From Sarcophilus harrisii (Eukaryota; Chordata; Mammalia; Dasyuromorphia; Dasyuridae), in contig NC_045427.1 of assembly GCF_902635505.1 (NCBI RefSeq), forward strand, positions 591,933,665 through 591,997,664: 64,000 bases of DNA, written 5' to 3'. The notes under the pieces were generated by a model. The model was not told where the DNA came from, did not search any database, and worked only from the letters and a program-made list of their open reading frames with translations. Each line of letters begins with the position of its first letter. Position 1 is the stretch's first letter. Position numbers and translations under genes: made by a program. Shown here piece by piece: positions 45,881-54,744 of the stretch.

Positions 45881-46189
45881 TCTGATAAATGTGAAAGGTC
45901 ATGTCAATAAGGAACTTTTTTTATGTGAAAAAAAAAAATTGGTAAAGGTGGAATCCCCGACGTGATATAAAAAGATGAGTGGATTTAGATTCAGAAGATT
46001 TTTTAAATGCTGTATTACCATTCCGTGAAGTCATTTATTAAACTTTTCTAGATCCATATCCCGATCCGTAAACTGAATATAATTGGCTTCCATTGTAATT
46101 CTATGTATTTTGAGTATTTAAAAACGTTATTTGGGGAAGCAGCGCAAAGGCTTCTCCTGCCTAGGCTAGAGTCCGGGACACACGCAAAA

Positions 46190-46770
46190 GCTGACTTTTT
46201 TTTTTTTTGGGCTGAGGCAACTGGGAAAAGTTGACTTTTTTTTTTTTTTTTGGCTGAGGCAACTGGGAAAAGTTGACTTTTTTTTTTTTTTGGCTGAGGC
46301 AACTGGGAAAAGTTGACTTTTTTTTTTTTTGGGGGGCTGAGGCAACTGGGAAAAGTTGACTTTTTTTTTTTTTTGGGCTGAGGCAACTGGGAAAAGTTGA
46401 CTTTTTTTTTTTTTTTTGGCTGAGGCAACTGGGAAAAGTTGTCTTTTTTTTTTTTTTGGGGCTGAGGCAACTGGGAAAAGTTGACTTTTTTTTTTTTTTT
46501 GGGCTGAGGCAACTGGGAAAAGTTGACTTTTTTTTTTTTTTTGGCTGAGGCAACTGGGAAAAGTTGACTTTTTTTTTTTTTGGGGGGCTGAGGCAACTGG
46601 GAAAAGTTGACTTTTTTTTTTTTTTTGGGCTGAGGCAACTGGGAAAAGTTGACTTTTTTTTTTTTGGCTGAGGCAACTGGGAAAAGTTGACTTTTTTTTT
46701 TTTTTTGGCTGAGGCAACTGGGAAAAGTTGACTTTTTTTTTTTTTTTTTTTTGGGCTGAGGCGATTGGAA
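46190..46770. repeat. Minisatellite: 14 units of about 42 bp with T-tracts
   Basis: Each unit has the core GGCTGAGGCAACTGGGAAAA then GTTGAC and a run of about 10-18 T. The core GAGGCAACTGGGAAAAGTTG is invariant in nearly all units (one has GTTGTC; the last has GGCGATTGGAAAACGTTG). Only the T-tract and the G-run (2-6 G) after it vary. The minus strand has no stop in any frame for long stretches, giving apparent lysine-rich proteins of 171-260 residues. These are artefacts of the repeat. Within the unit, CAACT and AGTTG form a 5-bp hairpin around GGGAAA, and CAACTG is both an E-box form and a MYB-type core. The array abuts a CpG island. Confidence 0.96.
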
Positions 46771-47180
46771 AACGTTGACTGTTGAACCGCTGCCTAAGGA
46801 CTCTCTCCTAACCAAACCCACCGATTCCACGCACGTCTCTTGGGTTCTGGAGTCATTAAAGCTCCAGAGTCAATTTAATTACGGAGCGCCCGCTGCTCAC
46901 TGGCAAAACCCACGCTTGGGCCTGTAAAATGAATGACAGATGGATGGTGGGATGGATGAATGAGTGATACAGATGCCCCGCCCTCAGCGAGCTAACAATT
47001 GGGGCCCCGAACGGCGTCACAGCGTCACCTTCTTTGCTCGCGGGCTGGCGCCCACACGATCCATCCCGATTCAGCCTCCCTAGAGGCGCCGGCAGGTAGC
47101 CCCGCCAGAGGGCAGCTTTCCTGCGAGGGCCAAGGCCCTAGCACGCTCCGCTTCCTCCCCTCCCCCGACCAGGCCCGAAG

Positions 47181-47192
47181 TGCGCATGCGCG
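47181..47192. promoter_or_regulatory. NRF1 site
   Basis: TGCGCATGCGCG, a full match to the palindromic NRF1 consensus, common in housekeeping CpG-island promoters. Confidence 0.75.
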
Positions 47193-47506
47193 TTCCCCGT
47201 TCTTCCCAACTCCTCCCCCTCCTCCCCGCGCTCTAATCCCCACCCACCGCCTTTGGATTCCGCATACCCCGGAGCTTCCCGCCCACTTGTCAGGGGGCCT
47301 ACAGCCCCGCGGGGAGCGCGAGACGGCCGCTGCCGGCCAGGATTCTCTCGCTCTCCCCGCCAGGTGGCAGCGGACGTTCTCGGAGAGTGTGGGGCGGCTG
47401 CGGCCTACGAGACCAGGTCCCACAGCGTCCGAGCCCGAGCCGGGGCGGCGCCTCGCGGGAGCGCGTGCGCGTGCTCTGACGCTAGCCGCGAGCTTCGGAC
47501 GCCGGA

Positions 47507-47545
47507 CCAATCAGAGTTGGGGGCGGGGCAAAGACTGTGATGTCA
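47507..47545 (+). promoter_or_regulatory. CCAAT box, GC box and CRE-like site cluster
   Basis: CCAATCAG at 47507-47514 (NF-Y type), GGGGGCGGGGC at 47519-47529 (Sp-type GC box) and TGATGTCA at 47538-47545 (CRE/ATF-like, one base from TGACGTCA) follow each other within 40 bases, all in plus orientation. This spacing is typical of a core proximal promoter; a start site would be expected shortly after, around 47560-47640. No TATA box is visible. Confidence 0.7.
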
Positions 47546-47684
47546 CAGGGCATGGGTCCTCTCTCCCCCAATTTTTTTGGAGAAAAGTTCTTTACCTGTC
47601 TCATCTCCCTGTAGCCTGTTGGACGCCGTCACGCCGTCAACCAAAATCACACAGATGGCTTCCAACGCTATAAAATAACAGCTA

Positions 47685-47775
47685 ACCAATCAACTAGCAT
47701 TTATGAGGTACCTACTACTTGCCGCTCAGAACTGGGGATACAATGAAAGGCAAAGGCCACCCTGCCGTCAGCCCG
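47685..47775 (+). repeat. L2-like fragment inside the CpG island
   Basis: 'CCAATCAACTAGCATTTATGAGGTACCTACTACTTGCCGCTCAGAACTGGGGATACAATGAAAGGCAAA' matches the '...AAGCATTTATTAAGTGCCTACTATGTGCC...GGGGATACAAAGAAAGGCAAA' repeat found throughout marsupial genomes. Confidence 0.8.
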
Positions 47776-47889
47776 CTCGCATCTAACGTGCACAGTAACC
47801 GGAGTCTCCCCAGGGAGGGTTTGCGTAGCCCTTGGGCTTTGCAAAGCGATTTAAATGCAAGTGCGCCGCCCGTGTGGACCCGAGTTCGT

Positions 47890-47936
47890 AGGAAGCTGAG
47901 CTTCCTGTTGCTTAGCAACTGCTGTTGCTTAGCAAC
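47890..47936. promoter_or_regulatory. Two tandem RFX-type X-boxes preceded by a palindrome
   Basis: GTTGCTTAGCAAC occurs twice, at 47907-47919 and 47924-47936 (17-bp spacing). Each is an exact 6-bp inverted repeat (GTTGCT/AGCAAC) around one T, close to the RFX X-box consensus GTNRCC(0-3N)RGYAAC. Directly before them, 47890-47906 is a perfect palindrome (AGGAAGCT-G-AGCTTCCT). RFX factors control ciliary, spermatogenic and MHC class II promoters; which role applies here is unknown. Confidence 0.7.
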
Positions 47937-48019
47937 TGCCTGCTCTTGGTGCCCTCAGCAAGGACCGCAAGGAGAGAGTCAGGGTGGGGGAGGGCTATGC
48001 GTGAGAGCCGCGGCCTCCC

Positions 48020-48070
48020 CACTTACCTCAGTTTCCTCCTTGGTACAAGTAGCATCAAACACTGAGAAGG
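48020..48070 (-). repeat. MIR-like scrap containing a donor-like sequence
   Basis: The minus strand reads '...GGAGGAAACTGAG|GTAAGTGGGG'. GAG|GTAAGT is a perfect splice-donor consensus (intron starting at 48026). However, GAGGAAACTGAG is also the MIR core, so it may be only repeat sequence. Confidence 0.4.
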
Positions 48071-48224
48071 AAGGAGCTCTAGCTCTGCAGAGGAGGCTCC
48101 GCCCGCCATTGCGCAGTGATTTTTCAGCCCTTAGTGATTATACACTCACTTGTTAAATGTACCCATCACTTATCTGGCAGAGTTGGTGTAAAAATCCCAT
48201 CCCACACAACAAACACACACAAAA

Positions 48225-48425
48225 TGCCTCGAGCTGCTGTGATAAGGATAAAAAGGATAAATTGCTGCCACTCCCTTCATTTTACCGATGTCAAATCAGA
48301 AAGCTAGAACGATAGAGGGACTTCTTGTGGTCATGTCCGTTAGTGACCGAGCCGGGATGAAAATCCACGTTGGCTGACCCTTTCTATAACTAACTGTGTT
48401 ATCTCTGCTATTTTAAAGCTCCAAC
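48225..48425 (+). repeat. MIR-like SINE
   Basis: 'CACTCCCTTCATTTTACCGATGTCAAATCAGAAAG', 'GTGACCGAGCCGGGATGAAAATCC' is a MIR 3' half. Confidence 0.65.
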
Positions 48426-48464
48426 AATGTAGCAAAAATATTATGAATGAAGATACTGGTTTTG

Positions 48465-48705
48465 TCCAAGTCAACAAGCCTTTATTAAGTGCTTCCTAGG
48501 AACCAGACACTTGCTTTTAGGTCTCAAATATTGGCATCTATAGGGAACCAAGATGGTACCATGGAAAGAACACTGGACTGGAAGTTAGGAAACCTGGACG
48601 CAAATTCTGGCCAATCGCTTAACTTTGCTAGGCCTTTGTTCTTATAAAATGGAAGAAATGGATTCTATGGCCTTCAAAGTCTTCCCAAGGGACTAACCTG
48701 ATGCT
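48465..48705 (+). repeat. L2-like scrap and tRNA-derived SINE
   Basis: 48466-48520 'CAACAAGCCTTTATTAAGTGCTTCCTAGGAACCAGACAC' is L2-like. 48545-48700 is a SINE: 'GGTACCATGGAAAGAACACTGGACTGGAAGTTAGGAAACCTGG', 'TCGCTTAACTTTGCTAGGCC', 'GGATTCTATGGCCTTCAAAGTC'. Confidence 0.8.
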
Positions 48706-49519
48706 TCTGTGTGGATGAAATATACCTCTCCTCTCAGTAAGGAGGCCATGGCTCGTAGATGCTGAGTTATATGATGTTAATGGTGGTCAATCTCTTTTAC
48801 TTCTTTGCTATAAGGAAGGGGTCTATATCACACCAAGTAACAGTGATGTTTAAATAAATCCCAGAAAGTATCACTAAAACTTTTTTTTTTAAAGAACAGT
48901 TTTTTTAAAAGGATTATATTGTTTGATAATTTAAAAATAAGTTAAAAATCAATTCTTCTGAATCTCATTGAATCTGGTGTGTAGTCAGTTTGAACCTAGT
49001 TCTATATATGGCTCATAGGTGTGCCTAGAACATAGTGCCTCAGACATCAAGACCTTTTCCCAGAGGCAGGATGAAAAGTGACCACAATACAGCGCCTGAA
49101 ACCAGTGCTTGACACTGAAAAACTGCATCACAACTCAGCTGTTTTTGAAAAAACAGCCTCTTGTATTAGAGTCAAAGGGCCAGTAGAGAGACCTTTGAAG
49201 GTATATTAGATTACCAGAGAACTCCACATATCTCAACAGGCCACCTGAAGACTTCCATCACTGGCACAATTTGATGCTTTCCACAATTCACTATTCATCC
49301 ATTCAGTTGTTCCTGTCTGCAACCCACCCCAACCCCCAACATTCCTAGGCCTCTTTGATCTCTTAGACATTCCACTACCCCAGAACTTATTATTAATCTT
49401 GAATTCATTCATGCTGTATCTCTCCTTTCCCCACTTAAACACTTAAACACACTCTTTTTTAGTCTGACAATACAAATTTATTGAATTATATTGATTTATT
49501 CAATATATATTCTCTCCTT

Positions 49520-49680
49520 TAGGAAGAAGACCTGAGGCCTGGAGAGGTGAAGCAACTTTCCATTGGCCAAACAACTATTTGGTGACAATTTAGAAAATCA
49601 GAATGACTGATATTTCAAAGAAAAGTTAACAGGTATAGATCACAGTGTAAATATGATATAATTCAAGTGCAATATTATGT
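49520..49680 (+). repeat. Duplicated segment A (copy 1)
   Basis: Shares two perfect blocks with 50753-50895: the 24 bases starting GAAGACCTGAGGCCTGGAGA and the 31 bases starting CTATTTGGTGACAATTTAGA. Weaker similarity continues through 'GGTATAGATCACAGTGTAAATATGATA'. The start is MIR-like. Confidence 0.85.
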
Positions 49681-50049
49681 ACTTGCCACATGTAATGTAC
49701 TATGTATAAGGTTCTGTAGATACTCAGCAAGACTCAAGATGTATAAGATAGACTCTGACTATTTATCCCCTGACATATTGATCAATATAAGTTTGTAAGG
49801 CATTATGTTTGTTTCATAGATGTCTATGGATAATGTCGTAGAGCAAAAGGGTAATCAGGGTGGGGTATCTATAGTATTTCTCCCAATAGTGTCCAATTTC
49901 AGGCCACATATGCCCTTATCAATAAACACACTTTTTTTCCTTCCCTCCTTTTTGGTTGGCTGAGGCCTTGAAAGAAATTTCAAAATCTTACAAATAATAG
50001 ATATTGAGCTGATAATTTTGGCTTAGATAATTTTAGTTATATCAATGAA

Positions 50050-50420
50050 CTTAAGTCCCATTTTTTGGAACAAATGTAATAAATTGTACTATACCCTAAG
50101 GGCTTGACAGAATTTTTGGATCTCTTCCTCCAAGTAATAACTGTTCCCCCAGGAAGTCAATTAGTCTGAAGTGAGAACAAGGTTAGAGAAAATCATTCAG
50201 GGCAGCAGTATATGATATAACTGAGCAGGTAGAGAAGGAAGGAACTTTAGATGCTGAATAAAGAACTATAGAGATTCAATTGAAAGTTACTCTTCCATAA
50301 TGAGAACCACATATATTTGGATCCCTGAAAGCAAGAATACCTCTTGCAAGAAAATCCCCTCTCAATATTTTAAATTATATAATTATGTAAAAGATCTCGT
50401 ACTTAAAATTCAGGCCTTCA
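50050..50420 (-). repeat. Inverted duplicated segment B (copy 1)
   Basis: The reverse complement matches 51310-51640. 40 bases at 50143-50182 are the exact reverse complement of 51528-51567, and similarity of roughly 75-90% by eye extends on both sides. The repeat family is not recognised. Confidence 0.85.
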
Positions 50421-50539
50421 CAAATTTGTGAAAGGGCTCTCACTGGCAGGAATTTTGTATCCATGGACCTGGATTCACAAATAAAGAATTTAAGGGTTCA
50501 TTATTGTTGTTTTCTATTTTTAAAAAACATTGGACAACC

Positions 50540-50690
50540 ACAAATCAGGAGACCTGAGCACTGGTCCTAACCTTGCCACTTAACTATATGATCTTGAGAA
50601 ATCACTCTCCCTGATACTGAGTTTCTTTGGGAGAACAAGTAAGACTAGATGATTGCTTAGGTTCCTTATAGCTCAAACATTTTAAAAATA
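50540..50690 (+). repeat. tRNA-type SINE
   Basis: 'CCACAAATCAGGAGACCTGAGCACTGGTCCTAACCTTGCCACTTAACTATATGATC', 'AAGACTAGATGATTGCTTAGGTTCC'. Confidence 0.75.
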
Positions 50691-50752
50691 TAAATAATGG
50701 GGTCCTGAAATAAAAAAAAAAATTTGAGAATCACTGACATAATCCTCATTTT

Positions 50753-50895
50753 ATATGGAGAAGACCTGAGGCCTGGAGAGGTGGTCAAACATCTATTTGG
50801 TGACAATTTAGAAAATCAGAATGGCCTTGATATTCCAAAGAAAGTTAATAAGTATAGATCACAGTATAAATATGATAAAGTTCAGTTAACATGGC
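50753..50895 (+). repeat. Duplicated segment A (copy 2)
   Basis: Direct-repeat partner of 49520-49680, about 1.23 kb further right. The 80-codon open frame across it is a by-product, not a gene. Confidence 0.85.
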
Positions 50896-51309
50896 TTGCA
50901 GATAGTTCTGTCAACAACATCTGTCATTCCTTCATCCAGAAGGTAACGGAATTCCTTCCACAGTGATAAACCTTCCTTCCCTCTCTTCCAGACTCTGGAC
51001 AGTGTCACTTAGGAGCCATTACCTCAGGCAGGGAGCTGGCAGCTTTACATGAATACAAAACCAGATTGGATTAGTTTCCAATTCAAGAGATCACTGGTTT
51101 GTGCTTGAGAGAGAAGCTTTCCCACTGCTTTGGGGAAAACAAGGAACTATAAATTTGCTTCCATTTCTTCACATTTCAGTTAAAAATACGTCTCTGTCTT
51201 ATTTATACTTGTAAGAGTTTTACACCCCAAAGATACAGGGGACACATTTGTAGCCATTTCTTTCATTGTCAAAGTCATTGCTTTATAGCAAATCAGGTCT
51301 CTCTGTACA

Positions 51310-51640
51310 GGAAGTTTCCATACATTGGTATGTCTAGTATTAAATGAAGGCCTTAGCTAATTTTAGAATTAAAATATACTCATTCTATTCTAATGATCCT
51401 CTCATAGAAATCTTTTCAATAGACCAGAAGTATTGGTTCTCTATAATTCTTTATTCATCTCCTAACCTTCTTCCTTCTTTACCTGCTCAGTTATGTCATG
51501 TGCCCAGCGCTAAATGGCCTTTTCTGACCTTGTTCTCACTTCAGACTAATTGACTTCCTGGGGGAACTGTTACTACTGTGAGAAAGAGATCCAAGGATTC
51601 TTTCAAGCCCTTAAAGTATAGGTCAGTCAATTTATATATT
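51310..51640 (+). repeat. Inverted duplicated segment B (copy 2)
   Basis: Partner of 50050-50420 in opposite orientation, including the 40-bp perfect block 51528-51567. Confidence 0.85.
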
Positions 51641-51889
51641 GCTCTCATGAAATGGGATTTAAGTTCTCTGACAAGCTTAAAATTATTTAACTTAACAGCT
51701 AGTTAGTCGATGGTCAACTAACCTCCAATCAGATACTTCCCCAAAGCATTAAGAATCACTTCCTCAGAAGATAAAATAAAAACTTGAAAGTTGAAAAAAA
51801 AAAAAAAAAGAAGATAACCTATGTCCTCTCTCACACTCTGCTTCAGGTCTGCCTTTTTTGGGGGGTTGTCACATCCTGGGGGTGGTGAG

Positions 51890-52065
51890 AGTCATAAAAT
51901 GTCAGAGGGGGAAGAGATTTTAAAGATCCTATGATCTAATCCCTTCATTTTACAGAAAAGGAAACCATGAGTTGCTCTTAGAACTTGACACTTCTGCCAA
52001 ATCACACAGAAGCTTATGGCCAGAATTGAGACTCCTACTTCCTGATGGGTCTCATTATTCTGAGA
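51890..52065 (+). repeat. MIR/THER1-like SINE
   Basis: 'AGAGATTTTAAAGATCCTATGATCTAATCCCTTCATTTTACAGAAAAGGAAACC', 'CACACAGAAGCTTATGGCCAGAATTGAGACTCCTACTTCCTGATG'. Confidence 0.85.
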
Positions 52066-52409
52066 AAAGTACTTTCCCTACATTGCAGAACTCTTGTCAA
52101 AAATGGAACATATTTTTAAAGTAATTGGGTTAAGGCTAAAGGAATTAACAGAGAATTGGGTGACCACAAGACAGAGACTGAGGCACCACATATGCTCCAG
52201 TGCCTAGGTATTTCATCTCCTGGTCCTTGTTGCCTGTTTCTGCATTCTTATATTTGGGAATCGAGGTTCTAGATAACAGTGAACATGGATGCTATCTTGA
52301 GGAAGGGTTCTGAAAGGTGTTACTACCATAAAAGGGCTATATATTATAGTCAATTGTAGCATTCTGAAGAAATCATTGCTTGCCCACCCTTTTCTTTTAA
52401 ACAGTTTTG

Positions 52410-53050
52410 TCTTGTGCTTTCAGGGATAAGCAAATCCAGAGATTTAGCAGAAATCAATGAAAAATTCTGTCCTAGAATCAAAAGAATCAATTGTAATAGT
52501 ACAAAACTGGGGAGACTTGATTGGGCGAGAGTTTATGGGGAAAGACTTAAGGATTTTGATTCACTCCAAGCTCAGAATATTCAGAGTAATACTCAAAAGT
52601 ATAGTGTCCAGATCACAAGAAAAAATAATCCTATCATATATACTCTACTTTTTTCAGGTCACATGTGATATATTATATTCAAATATAGGTCTTGAATTCT
52701 CTGTAATACTAGAGGACTTATAGAGAAACAGGATGGTCAACAGGGTGACTAGTCTAGAAAACCAACATGTAGGAGGAAAGATAAAAAGAAACTAGTAATG
52801 TTTACCCAGGGTTACTCAAGGGAAAAAACTAGGATTAATGAATGGAAATCAGAAGGAGGCAAATTTTGGCTCAATATAAGAAAGAACTTTCTAATCATCA
52901 GAGATGTCCAAGAATGAATCAAACTACCCTCTGAGCTCCTTGTCACTGCAAGGAAAGAATTGGGGTCAGGATAAGTGTCCCTCAGAGATGTGGTAGAGGG
53001 GATTTCTTTAATGTACTATTGTTTGGGTTGGCTGACCTCTGTAGGTCTAC
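52410..53050 (+). mobile_element. CR1/L3 LINE, 3' end
   Basis: Sense CR1/L3: 'CTTATAGAGAAACAGGATGGTCAACAGGGTGACTAG', 'AATGAATGGAAATCAGAAGGAGGCAAATTTTGGCTCAATATAAGAAAGAACTTTCTAATCATCAGAGATGTCCAAG', 'GGTTGGCTGACCTCTGTAGG'. These are the conserved 'AGGCAGATTTCGGCTTGATATAAGGAAAAACTTCCTAAC' block and its surroundings. Confidence 0.88.
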
Positions 53051-53414
53051 AAAAATATCCTTGTTCTTTTTTTTTTAAAGCATAAAATAAAAAATTTCCC
53101 TCAAAGCATAATTTATAGTAGAACATGGTGATAACTAGGAATTTTCCAAGAGGGAGAAAAATTACTCATATGACATTTTCATTTCAATTTTTGAAGTAAA
53201 AGTAACACTGCTACAATCCTGTTACCTATGGAAAGAGAAACTAAAGGCCAATGAAATAGTACTGTGAAAGGACTGGAATATCCTTTTTTTTCTAAGGGTG
53301 GGGAGAAGAAGAAAAAGTACCCACCTTTCAGTCCTGTGTATTCCCAGCTGGTTGAGTCCTTTTTTCTGATGGAGATCTATTTTTCTGTTAGCAAGGAATT
53401 ATAAATTCATCCAG

Positions 53415-53590
53415 TTGTAGAAATTAGAGCTAGAGTTAGATCATTTCACTTAGGTCCCCCTTTTTACAGATGAGGGAAATGAGGCAGAGAAATGGCCCAA
53501 GGTTATAAAGCAAGTTAGGGGCAAAGCTCAGACTTGAACTTGTCCAAAGAAACCATTCTGAATTCTTTTTTCAAGACCTAGATTTTCAAC
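53415..53590 (+). repeat. MIR/THER1-like SINE
   Basis: 'TTTTTACAGATGAGGGAAATGAGGCAGAGAAATGGCCCAAGG', 'GGGGCAAAGCTCAGACTTGAACTTG'. Confidence 0.85.
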
Positions 53591-54169
53591 TTAAGCCACT
53601 GTTCTTAGCCATCAGCCAGAAGAGTTACTAAGCTTAAGTCTGGGCTCCCTGACGCCAATATATTAAAAAAGTATATAGTCTCAAATATAATGAACGATAC
53701 AAGATTAATGTGTTTGAGGCACTCTCACCATCTCTGGCATCCCCGATGATTCAGTACTTCTTCCTAGTCTATTAAGAAGCAGGCCAGCTGCAATGACCAG
53801 GGTGCTTTCTGATCAGAGAAGGGTTGCTATGGAGACAGACAAGTCTTTCAAGAGAGACTCTTTGGAGGTTTGTCCATGTCTGCTGTGTGAGAGGCTGCCC
53901 TTACAAGTACGACTCCTTGTACCACCTGCTTCACAAGGTGGCTTTGAACAAAGCGCTCTGTAAACCTTAAAATACTCTTTTAGAAATGTGAATTATTATA
54001 ATTGTTATGAATGCTCAAAAAATATTTCCACTTCCATTGTTCATGGTGCCTGAAGTTCAACCACCAGAGGTTGTCTTTTGGGTGTTAAAGGCTTTTAGTC
54101 ATCAAGAGGTTTCTGAAAGTCTATGAATACTCTCAGAAAAGCTAAAATCCTAAGGGTCTATAAGATATC

Positions 54170-54320
54170 ATGCAAATAGCTCAGGATCTGAAGGACAGGT
54201 AGCTTTATTATTTTCCATGTGACCTTAGACAAGTCCCTTAAACTGTCTTAAGATTCAGTTTCCTCATCTACAAAAATGAAGTTGTTGAGTAGATGACTTC
54301 TGAATTCCTTACCAGGAAGA
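54170..54320 (+). repeat. tRNA-type SINE fragment
   Basis: 'TCCATGTGACCTTAGACAAGTCCCTTAAACTGTCTTAAGATTCAGTTTCCTCATCTAC' and the following '...GATGACTTCTGAATTCCTTACC'. Just before it, 53930-54005 is another SINE tail ('AACAAAGCGCTCTGTAAACCTTAAAATACTC'). Confidence 0.75.
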
Positions 54321-54734
54321 GGGGATAGGTATCTGGGAGACTAAAAATGGAAGAAGGGGAGATAAAAACATCTGTCCCTAGAATAAAATCAGCTGACTTA
54401 ATAATCATGTCCAAACCAAGCCCTGCTCATAATCGTACCCAAATCTGGCCCTGTTGTTGCTTGCCTTGGAAAAATTTGCTAGGCTGGTAGTAATTTCTCT
54501 GTTTATATGAAAATTTTGGTGTTCTATCACATGGCTACAAAGGAAAAAGGTAACAAATTATATCCGAATAATCATTCTAACAAATTTCTCACAAAGGAGC
54601 ACGTCTGCATAAGCATCCTGTTATGAGAGTCAAAGCATGTTGCCATCCTCTGAAGATAAATTTGGATGCCTGACCCAATCTGGGAAGCCTGGTACCTCCT
54701 AAAAAGTTTTTCCCTTTCCCCCAGGCACTCACAT

Positions 54735-54744
54735 TTTATTTATT
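54735..54744 (-). terminator. Candidate polyadenylation signal for PYROXD2
   Basis: Plus TTTATTTATT is AATAAATAAA on the minus strand, two overlapping canonical AATAAA signals. It is the first canonical one I find downstream of the PYROXD2 stop, about 1.23 kb away. It is followed by a GT-rich stretch ('TGTGAGTGCCTGGGGG'). The 3'UTR would include a MIR. A weaker, non-canonical signal nearer the stop cannot be excluded. Confidence 0.3.

Larger units (their letters stand above)
46960..48110. promoter_or_regulatory. CpG-rich island with promoter motifs; gene not identified
   Basis: In a window otherwise nearly free of CpG, this stretch is dense in CG dinucleotides and G+C, mainly 47000-47530 and 47750-48110. 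It is split by an L2-like repeat (47685-47775). It holds an NRF1 palindrome, a CCAAT box, a GC box, a CRE-like site and two X-boxes (listed separately). Open frames of up to 224 codons in both strands are compositional and show no domain. The motif cluster at 47507-47545 reads best as a plus-strand promoter, but such islands are often bidirectional. The nearest recognised gene, PYROXD2, ends 8 kb to the right and is transcribed toward the island. The island is therefore not the PYROXD2 promoter. Confidence 0.85.

Noticed and set aside
1-46000. Search for LOXL4 exons (SRCR or lysyl-oxidase domains), since LOXL4 is the expected neighbour
   Set aside because: No exon with such coding sequence was recognised on either strand; LOXL4 most likely lies left of the window.
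46048-46830. Minus-strand lysine-rich open frames of 260, 183 and 171 codons
   Set aside because: They are translations of the minisatellite in three frames; periodic, low-complexity, with no start context or domain.
46999-47673. 224-codon plus-strand and 161-codon minus-strand frames in the CpG island
   Set aside because: Long frames arise easily in GC-rich DNA. They overlap each other on opposite strands, are Pro/Arg/Ala-rich and show no domain.
47719-48156. 145-codon plus-strand frame
   Set aside because: Its start lies in an L2-like repeat and its middle is CpG-island sequence; no homology recognised.
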